64,000 nucleotides of DNA from CAYFPX01 sp964501915 (lineage in GTDB: Bacteria > Myxococcota_A > UBA796 > CAJQPC01), in assembly GCA_964501915.1 (NCBI GenBank), contig CAZCVP010000010.1:1-64000 (forward strand), read 5' to 3'. Made by a program: the position numbers and the translations under genes. Positions 58,456 to 64,000 of the stretch are shown here, in pieces. The notes below the pieces were generated by a model. It saw nothing but the letters and a program-made list of their open reading frames with translations. It searched no databases and was not told where the DNA came from. Position 1 is the first letter of the stretch. Every line of letters begins with the position of its first letter.

Positions 58456-58850
58456 AGACGGCGATCGACACTTCGGTCCTGGTCGCGGTCTTCAACGAGG
58501 AGCCCGACGGGAGGTCCTGGCTGGACCGCTTGATCCAGGCGCGCCGCGAGGGCCTGCTGGTCATCTGCGACGTGGTCTACGCCGAGCTCGCCCCGGCCTT
58601 CGAGGCCGAGGCCCACCTCCAGGAGGCGCTGCGGAAGCTCGGAGTGTCCTTCGAGTCGATCTCGCCCTCCTCCGCGTGGCAGGCCGGGCAGTCCTTCCGC
58701 CGGTACCGGGACGCTGGCGGACCCCATGAGCACCTGGTCTCGGACTTCCTGGTCGCTGCCCACGCGCAGATCCAGGCCGATCGGCTCGCCACGGTCGACC
58801 GGGGCTACCTTCGCGGGTACTTCGCCGGCCTTCCGTTGCTGCAGGTCTGA
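58452..58850 (+). CDS. PIN-domain toxin (VapC family)
   Basis: 132 residues from GTG 58452 (GTGA overlap). The four acidic PIN residues are in place: Asp6 (AIDTSVL), a Glu in VVYAEL, Asp in VSDFLVAAHA and Asp in TVDRGYL. VapC toxins are ribonucleases that cut tRNA or rRNA; the antitoxin blocks the site and represses the operon. The gene runs to full length with no sign of decay. Confidence 0.9.
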   Translation: MKTAIDTSVLVAVFNEEPDGRSWLDRLIQARREGLLVICDVVYAELAPAFEAEAHLQEALRKLGVSFESISPSSAWQAGQSFRRYRDAGGPHEHLVSDFLVAAHAQIQADRLATVDRGYLRGYFAGLPLLQV

Positions 58851-59231
58851 ACCTCGGGGGGGGGGCACCGCACCTCGTCTCAAGCGGGCAAAGACGGGCG
58901 CCGGCCTACGGAATCGCCGGAGAACTCCGCAGTGCGGCGCCGCCCCTCCTAGCGCGCGACCTCGGTTCCTGGATACGAAGACGCACCAGCGCCTACCCGA
59001 GCAGACGACCGAGGTGAAGCGAATGCTGGCCTCCTTCCTCGGGAAGCTGCGTGCTGTTCGCTGACCGCTGTGGGCTGACCGCACACCGCGCTGCGATGCC
59101 CGCCGTCTTCGAGGGATCGCGCCCCCGGAGCACCCTCGCCCGCTACGGCGAGGACCGCTCGACCGTGACCGAGAGCGCCTGCGAGGAGTCCCCGGCCGCG
59201 ATACCCGCCTCCTCCCACACGGAGGCACCGG
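58851..59231. other. Non-coding, relic-rich region between the toxin and yqeY
   Basis: No intact gene is seen. A poly-G run (about 58855-58865) is followed by GC-rich sequence with short hairpins. Around 59010-59064 a frame reads like the end of a protein (TEVKRMLASFLGKLRAVR, then stop) without any start, and 59130-59185 is a relic of the lipoprotein gene end. It looks like accumulated gene fragments, typical of a spot where mobile modules come and go. Confidence 0.55.
59130..59185 (+). pseudogene. Relic of the propeller-lipoprotein 3' end
   Basis: These 56 bases align without gaps to 58087-58142, the last codons of the lipoprotein gene, with five mismatches. The encoded text STLARYGEDRSTVTESACE matches the real GTIARYGEDPSAVIEGACE. 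The stop codon TAG of the original is GAG here. It lies about 1.04 kb from its match, with the toxin-antitoxin pair in between. Confidence 0.8.
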
Positions 59232-59681
59232 ATGTCCGCCACCCTGCCGGATCGCATCGTCGCCGACCTGAAGACGGCGATGAAGGCCAAAGACAAGCCG
59301 AGGGTGGGTGCCCTGCGCCTGATCCGCGCCTCGATGATCGAAGCCGAGAAGAGCGGCAAGGCGCTGACCGACGAGGTGGCGCTGGCGATCCTGCGCCGGA
59401 CCCGCAAGCAGCGGCTCGACGCGGCGTCCTCCTACCGGGAGGCGGACCGGGTCGACCTCGCCGAGGCCGAGGAGTACGACGCCACCCTCATCGACACCTA
59501 CCTGCCCCAGCTCGCCGACGAGGCCCAGACCCTGGCCTGGGTGAGAGAGGCGATCGCCACCACCGGCGCCACCGGCCCGCGCGAGCTGGGCAAGGCGATG
59601 GGGGCGCTGATGCGGGCCCACAAGGGCGAGGTCGACGGCGGCCTGGCCCGCAAGCTGCTCGCGGCCGAGCTGTCGACCTGA
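59232..59681 (+). CDS. yqeY: GatB/YqeY-family protein
   Basis: 149 residues. The all-helical YqeY fold is recognisable: LPDRIVADLKTAMKAKDKPRVGALRLIRASM at the start, ILRRTRKQRLDAASSYREADRVDLAEAE and the C-terminal GPRELGKAMGALMRAHKGEVDGGLARKLL. It resembles the tail of amidotransferase GatB, which binds tRNA, but its role in most bacteria is unknown. It overlaps the biotin carboxylase start by one base (TGATG), so it is the first gene of that operon. Confidence 0.9.
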   Translation: MSATLPDRIVADLKTAMKAKDKPRVGALRLIRASMIEAEKSGKALTDEVALAILRRTRKQRLDAASSYREADRVDLAEAEEYDATLIDTYLPQLADEAQTLAWVREAIATTGATGPRELGKAMGALMRAHKGEVDGGLARKLLAAELST

Positions 59682-61024
59682 TGTTCCGGCGCATCCTCGT
59701 CGCCAACCGGGGCGAGGTGGCGGCACGTGTGCTCCGGACCTGCCGCCGCCTGGGGATCGAAGTCGTCGCCGTGTGCTCCGAGGCCGACCGCGAGCTGGGC
59801 TGGCTCTCGGAGGCCGACGAGGTGGTCTGCATCGGCGCCGGCCCGGCGGCCCGCAGCTACCTGGACATGGACGCCATCCTGGAGGCGGCGGTGCGCACCC
59901 GCTCGGCGGCGGTGCACCCGGGGTGGGGGTTTCTGGCCGAGAACGCGGCCTTCGCCTCCCGCTGCGAGGCCGCCGGGCTGACCTTCATCGGTCCGCCGTC
60001 GAGCGTCACGCGCCGCATGGGCGACAAGATCGAAGCCCGCCGCAGCGCCGGTTCGCTGGGCCTGCCGGTCATCCCCGGCAGCGACGGGGCCCTGGACACC
60101 GTCCACGAGGCCCGGGCCCTGGCCGAGGACCTCGGCTACCCGGTGCTGCTCAAGGCGGCCTCGGGCGGCGGCGGACGGGGCATGCGCCGGGTGTTCGAGC
60201 CCGGGGTGCTGGACGAGGCGTGGGAGAGCTGCGTGGCCGAGGCCCGCGGCGCCTTCGGCGACCCGACGCTGTACATGGAGCGCCTGATCGAAGGCGGTCG
60301 CCACATCGAGTTCCAGGTCGTCGCCGACGCCTGGGGGCACGCCGCCCACCTGGGCGAGCGGGAGTGCTCGATCCAGCGCCGCCACCAGAAGCTGCTCGAG
60401 GAGAGCCCCTCGCCGGCCGTCACCGTGGCCCAGCGGGCCGACCTCGGAGCCCGCGTGGCCCGCGCCGCGGTCGGGCTCGGCTACCGCGGCGCCGGCACCG
60501 TGGAGATGCTGCGGGCGCCCTCGGGCCAGCTCTACTTCATGGAGATGAACACCCGGCTCCAGGTCGAGCACCCCGTCACCGAGGAGGTCTGTGGCGTGGA
60601 CCTGGTCGAGTGGCAGCTCCGGGTGGCCGCCAACCAACGGCTCCCGGAGGCGCCTGCGGGCCCCAACGGCCACGCCATCGAGGCCCGCATCAACGCCGAG
60701 GACCCGGACCGCGACTTCGCGCCCACTCCGGGACGCGTCGAGGTGCTGGAGCTGCCCACAGGGGAGGGGATCCGGGTCGACACCCACCTGCGGGCCGGCG
60801 ACGCCATCCCGCCGCACTACGACTCGATGATCTGCAAGGTCATCGCCCACGGTGCGGACCGGGAGCAGGCGCGCCGGCGGCTCTCCGGCGCCCTGTCGGC
60901 GATGCGCATCACCGGGGTCCCGACCACCATCGGCGTGCACCTGCGCATCCTCGAGGAGCCCGCCTTCATCTCCGGGGACTACGACACCACCACCCTGGTC
61001 GGCCTGCTGGCGCGGGGGACCTGA
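59681..61024 (+). CDS. Biotin carboxylase subunit of an acyl-CoA carboxylase
   Basis: 447 residues, standard for biotin carboxylases. ILVANRGEVAARVLRTCRRLGI opens the N-domain; KAASGGGGRGMR is the ATP-grasp glycine loop; GECSIQRRHQKLLEE-type text (here RECSIQRRHQKLLEESPS) and MEMNTRLQVEHPVTEE carry the metal, bicarbonate and biotin-site residues. It carboxylates biotin on the carrier with ATP and bicarbonate. It overlaps the carboxyltransferase start as ATGA. Confidence 0.93.
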   Translation: MFRRILVANRGEVAARVLRTCRRLGIEVVAVCSEADRELGWLSEADEVVCIGAGPAARSYLDMDAILEAAVRTRSAAVHPGWGFLAENAAFASRCEAAGLTFIGPPSSVTRRMGDKIEARRSAGSLGLPVIPGSDGALDTVHEARALAEDLGYPVLLKAASGGGGRGMRRVFEPGVLDEAWESCVAEARGAFGDPTLYMERLIEGGRHIEFQVVADAWGHAAHLGERECSIQRRHQKLLEESPSPAVTVAQRADLGARVARAAVGLGYRGAGTVEMLRAPSGQLYFMEMNTRLQVEHPVTEEVCGVDLVEWQLRVAANQRLPEAPAGPNGHAIEARINAEDPDRDFAPTPGRVEVLELPTGEGIRVDTHLRAGDAIPPHYDSMICKVIAHGADREQARRRLSGALSAMRITGVPTTIGVHLRILEEPAFISGDYDTTTLVGLLARGT

Positions 61025-62757
61025 TGGCACGACTCTGGCTGGAGAGCATCGGCGACGACCTGAGCACCACCCTCGGCACCTCGGAGCAGGCCCGGAACCT
61101 CTCCCGGATGGCGGAGCTGGACGGCGCCCTGTCGGAGAAGCTGGCGGCCACCCGGGCCGGCTGGGGCCCCAAGTACGTGAAGCGGGTCCACGCCAAGGGC
61201 AAGCTCACGACCTGGGAGCGCATCGACACGCTGAAGGACCCGGGCACCCCGGTCCACGAGTTCGGCACCCTGGTGAACTGGGGCGTCGACTTCGAGGGCA
61301 GCCGGAAGCCGGCCCCCGGCGCGGGCGTGGTGACGGCCCTGGTGCGGATCTGCGAGCGCTGGTGCGTGGTCATCGCCAACGAGAACACCGTGGCGTCGGG
61401 GGCCTGGTGGCCCAAGACCCCGGAGAAGATCCAGCGGGCCCAGAAGCTGGCCCTGAGGCTGCGCCTGCCGGTGGTCTACCTGGTGGACTGCTCGGGGCTC
61501 TTCCTGCCGGAGCAGGCGAAGTCCTTCAGCGGGGCCCGCGGGGCCGGCCACATCTTCAAGTGCAACTCGCTGCTCAGCGACGCCGGGGTGCCCCAGATCG
61601 CCGGGGTGTTCGGCGACTGCATCGCCGGTGGCGGCTACATGCCGATCATCAGCGACCGGGTCTACATGACCGAGGGCGCCTACATGGTCATCGCCGGTGC
61701 GGCGCTGATCAAGGGCGCCAAGTCGCTGCACCTGACCTCGCTGGACATCGGCGGACCCGAGGTCCACGTCCACCAGTCGGGCTGCGCCGACGTGCGGGTG
61801 CCCGACGACCCGACCTGCCTGGCCCGCCTCCGCGAGGAGGTCGCCCGCCTGCCCGACAGCGGCGCCGCCTTCCACCGCCACGGGGTGGCGGCCGAGGCGC
61901 CGCGCTTCGCCGCCGAGGAGCTCTCGGCGCTCTTCCCCGCCGACCACCGCCAGACCTACGACATCCGCCAGGTCCTGGCGCGCCTGGTCGACGGCTCGCT
62001 CTTCCACGAGGTACTGCCAGGCATCGGCCAGGAGGTGGTGGTGGGCGTGGGCCGGGTCGGCGGGCTCTGGACCGCCTTCGCCGCCAACCAGCTCGCGCCC
62101 GCCGAGGACCCCGACCAGCCGGGTCAGTACCGTCCCGGAGGCATCCTGTATCGGCCCGGCATCGCCAAGCTCGCCGCCTTCTCCCGGGCCTGCGACGCCG
62201 ACGGCCTCCCGCTGATCTGGCTCCAGGACATCGCCGGCTTCGACATCGGGGTCCAGGCCGAGGCCCAGGGGCTGCTCGGCTACGGATCCTCGCTGATCTA
62301 CACCAACAGCACCACCAGGGCCCCGGTGTTCACGGTGCTGCTCCGGCGCGCCTCCGGTGCTGGCTACTACGCGATGAGCGGCCTGCCCTACGACCCCGCC
62401 CTACAGCTCTCGACGCCCCTGACGCGCCAGGCGGTGATGGAGGGCCGCACCCTGGCGATCGCGGCCTACAACAGCAAGCTGGACGACGACTTCAACATCT
62501 CCACCGAGGACCCCGAGGAGCGGGCGGCGATCGAGGCGGGCATGGCGGCCACCGCCGCCCGCATCGAGGCCGACATGGACCCGGTCGCGGCGGCGAGCCG
62601 CATGGACACCGACGAGGTGGTGCCCGTCGCCGAGCTGCGGTCCTGGCTCGAGGCCCTGGTGGAGAGCAGCTACCAGGCCACCGGCTATCGCCGCGTGAAG
62701 AACCCCCGCATCTGGTCCCTGCACGACCTGGAGGTCCTGTGCCCCGGCCTCCCCTGA
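61024..62757 (+). CDS. Carboxyltransferase of a biotin-dependent acyl-CoA carboxylase (GCD-alpha-like)
   Basis: 577 residues with two crotonase-fold halves in one chain. N-half: VASGAWWPKTPEKIQRAQKLALRL and FGDCIAGGGYMPIISD; C-half: WLQDIAGFDIGVQAEAQGLLGYG and RRASGAGYYAMSG, the two oxyanion-hole regions, then DMDPVAAASRMDTDEVV and a C-terminal YRRVKNPRIWSLHDLEVL. Length and motifs resemble the alpha subunit of glutaconyl-CoA decarboxylase, but the adjacent biotin carboxylase and the absence of a sodium-pump beta subunit argue for a carboxylase. The acyl-CoA substrate is not determinable here. Confidence 0.85.
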   Translation: MARLWLESIGDDLSTTLGTSEQARNLSRMAELDGALSEKLAATRAGWGPKYVKRVHAKGKLTTWERIDTLKDPGTPVHEFGTLVNWGVDFEGSRKPAPGAGVVTALVRICERWCVVIANENTVASGAWWPKTPEKIQRAQKLALRLRLPVVYLVDCSGLFLPEQAKSFSGARGAGHIFKCNSLLSDAGVPQIAGVFGDCIAGGGYMPIISDRVYMTEGAYMVIAGAALIKGAKSLHLTSLDIGGPEVHVHQSGCADVRVPDDPTCLARLREEVARLPDSGAAFHRHGVAAEAPRFAAEELSALFPADHRQTYDIRQVLARLVDGSLFHEVLPGIGQEVVVGVGRVGGLWTAFAANQLAPAEDPDQPGQYRPGGILYRPGIAKLAAFSRACDADGLPLIWLQDIAGFDIGVQAEAQGLLGYGSSLIYTNSTTRAPVFTVLLRRASGAGYYAMSGLPYDPALQLSTPLTRQAVMEGRTLAIAAYNSKLDDDFNISTEDPEERAAIEAGMAATAARIEADMDPVAAASRMDTDEVVPVAELRSWLEALVESSYQATGYRRVKNPRIWSLHDLEVLCPGLP

Positions 62758-63272
62758 CCGCCTCCTTCCGCGAGGCCACCGTGATCAGCCCCACGGTGGG
62801 CACCTGGGTCTGCGAGGTCGCTCCCGGCACCGTGCTCCGGGCCGGCCTTCGCATCGGTCGGCTGCGCCGGGCGGATCGCTGGCAGGCGGTGCTCGCGCCG
62901 GTGTCCTGTGTGGGCCACGCCGTCGCGGCCGTCGCGGCGGATCGGGTCCCCGTGGAGCATGGCAGCGTGCTCCTGGAGCTGGGCGACCCGCCGGAGCACG
63001 CCGTCGGCGCGGACCAGGACGTCGAGGAGGGGCTGGTGCCGCTGTCCGTGGGCATGACCGGCGCGGTCTACCTGCGTCCCTCGCCGGATCGCCCGCTCTT
63101 CGCCCCGACCGGTGCCGAGGTGGAGGCCCGCGACGTCGTCGCGCTCATCGAGGTCATGAAGACCTACAACCCCGTCAAGGCGCCACGAGCGGGCACGATC
63201 GCCCGCTGGCTGGTGGAGGACGGAGCCACGGTGGAGCCCGGGGACGTCATCGTCCTGATCCGTCCGGTATAG
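62739..63272 (+). CDS. Biotin carboxyl carrier protein with an N-terminal degenerate lipoyl-like half
   Basis: 177 residues from GTG 62739, overlapping the carboxyltransferase gene by 19 bases. The C-terminal half is a normal biotinyl domain with ALIEVMKTYNPVKAPRAGTI, Lys of EVMK being the biotinylated residue. The first half (SPTVGTWVCEVAPGTVLRAGLRIGRL) has the same beta-barrel periodicity but no Met-Lys, so it may be a decayed duplicate or a spacer. It completes the three-subunit carboxylase. Confidence 0.88.
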   Translation: MPRPPLTASFREATVISPTVGTWVCEVAPGTVLRAGLRIGRLRRADRWQAVLAPVSCVGHAVAAVAADRVPVEHGSVLLELGDPPEHAVGADQDVEEGLVPLSVGMTGAVYLRPSPDRPLFAPTGAEVEARDVVALIEVMKTYNPVKAPRAGTIARWLVEDGATVEPGDVIVLIRPV

Positions 63273-63299
63273 AGTGTGCGTCTCGTCCCGGAGAGGATC

Positions 63300-64000
63300 G
63301 TGACCCTTCGCACCCTGCTCGCGGCCTTCGTGGTCTGGTGCCTGCCGCTGACGGCCTGGGGCCAGTGCACCCAGTCCTACCCCGCCCAGGACCTGATGGG
63401 GGACCTGCAGTCCTCCCAGGTGGCGCTGAGCATCGACGATCCAGCGGGCTTCATCGCCGCCGCCGAGCAGCTCGAGCGCGGGCTCCAGTGCCTGGGCGAG
63501 AAGCTGCCCCTCCTGGGGCTCGCCTCGACCTACCGCATCGTGTCGCTGCTCGCCTACCGCAGCGGCGACGAGCCCAAGGCCCGCCGCTGGGCCCGCACCG
63601 CCCGGGAGCTGGACCCGGACTTCGAGTGGGGTGCGGTCGAGATGGAGGGGAGCGACCCCTATCGGATGGTCTACGAGAGCGAGCGGACCAAGGCCGACGC
63701 GCCGGACTCCCTGGTCGAGGGCATGACCCTGGTGGTGCCCGAAGGCAGCGTGCTCTTCCTGGACGGGGAGTTCATCACCCAGCCCCGGGCCACCCTGGAG
63801 CGCTACCACGTGCTCCAGCACATCAGCGACGCCGAAGGGCACCTCGGGACCTGGATCATCACCGGCAACGCCTTCCCGGAGCAGTTCCTGGAGGAGGGTG
63901 AGATCGAGCAGGAGGAGGGTGAGGACAGCGGCAAGAAGAAGGGCCGGGGCAAGGTCGCCGAGGACGCCCCCTACGCCGCCGAGGACATCACGGTCGTGGA
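63300..64000 (+). CDS. Exported protein of unknown function, 3' partial
   Basis: At least 233 residues from GTG 63300 (GGAG six bases upstream). A signal peptide of about 21 residues (LLAAFVVWCLPLTAWG) is followed by helical, TPR-like text (GFIAAAEQLERGLQCLGEKLPLLGLASTYRIVSLLAYRSGDEPKARRWARTARELDP), a small beta domain (LVEGMTLVVPEGSVLFLDGEF, PEGA-like) and a charged Glu/Lys-rich linker (EEGEIEQEEGEDSGKKKGRGK) where the window ends. The build is that of Myxococcota TPR/PEGA envelope proteins. Confidence 0.75.
   Translation, partial: MTLRTLLAAFVVWCLPLTAWGQCTQSYPAQDLMGDLQSSQVALSIDDPAGFIAAAEQLERGLQCLGEKLPLLGLASTYRIVSLLAYRSGDEPKARRWARTARELDPDFEWGAVEMEGSDPYRMVYESERTKADAPDSLVEGMTLVVPEGSVLFLDGEFITQPRATLERYHVLQHISDAEGHLGTWIITGNAFPEQFLEEGEIEQEEGEDSGKKKGRGKVAEDAPYAAEDITVV

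Noticed and set aside
59010..59064. TEVKRMLASFLGKLRAVR tail as the end of a real gene
   Set aside because: No start codon with coding text upstream; the family (perhaps a four-helix-bundle protein) cannot be shown from eighteen residues.
1..64000. tRNA, rRNA or known riboswitch genes
   Set aside because: I looked for T-loop/anticodon patterns and long conserved RNA text in the intergenic spaces and found none; a covariance-model scan would be decisive.

Overview
This is a high-GC (about 70% by eye), gene-dense bacterial stretch with four runs of N and several G-rich low-quality patches, so it looks like a draft or metagenome-assembled genome. The gene set is Gram-negative: BamA, Skp, LolC/LolD, a nearly complete lipid A/Kdo pathway and an O-antigen-type heptosyltransferase. 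The lysS-lolC-lolD-bamA...skp-lpxD-fabZ...lpxA-(Gfo/Idh)-lpxB order, the Asp-rich lipoprotein linkers, a MopE-type DCDDNDP motif and an ECF-driven bactofilin-like protein point to a Myxococcota/deltaproteobacterial lineage. That assignment is inference.

Layout. 1-4150: the tail of an ICMT-like membrane methyltransferase, a small repeat patch, and a very large secreted propeller-like protein on the minus strand (apparent frameshift, no clear stop). 4479-6474 (minus): an ECF sigma factor, a zinc-finger anti-sigma factor and a bactofilin-like membrane protein, joined by GTGA stop/start overlaps. 6679-11596: a TPR membrane protein, a GT9 heptosyltransferase, an Eco57I-like adenine methyltransferase and a lipoprotein, with an assembly scar between GT9 and the methyltransferase. 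11647-19587: yicC, gmk, rel (no rpoZ), coaX, an EF-G paralogue lacking the catalytic His, and a helical-repeat protein. 19610-26019: ald (minus), then phoH, a PgpH-type 7TM-HD protein, ybeY and prfB with its programmed +1 frameshift.

26046-48899 is the envelope core: lysS, lolC, lolD, bamA, skp, lpxD, fabZ, lpxA, a GnnA-like oxidoreductase, lpxB, GT2 and GT39 sugar transferases, an MsbA-like ABC exporter, an alkyltransferase-like protein, a fused WaaA-LpxK and an LpxL-like acyltransferase. Together these would make, glycosylate, flip and acylate lipid A and insert and chaperone outer-membrane proteins. A Ca/cation exchanger and a tandem-repeat region with a sulfatase-like gene, both antisense, interrupt the series.

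48909-58145 is accessory: a Trm112-like zinc protein, a KptA-like (NAD-binding ART fold) domain fused to a NUDIX hydrolase, a thermonuclease, a two-lobed aspartyl protease with TPRs, an SRPBCC protein, then a tight run of an Lgt-like enzyme with altered catalytic residues and three lipoproteins, one carrying eleven CxxCH haem motifs. An AbrB/PIN toxin-antitoxin pair follows, with a relic copy of the preceding lipoprotein gene's tail on its far side. 59232-63272 holds yqeY and a three-gene biotin-dependent acyl-CoA carboxylase; a secreted protein runs off the right edge.

Most interesting: the KptA-NUDIX fusion; the degenerate Lgt plus 11-haem lipoprotein cluster; at least one gene (the ECF sigma factor) with no canonical start codon; the relic flanking the toxin-antitoxin pair; the WaaA-LpxK fusion; and the 62-bp tandem repeat. 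No tRNA, rRNA or CRISPR array was recognised.
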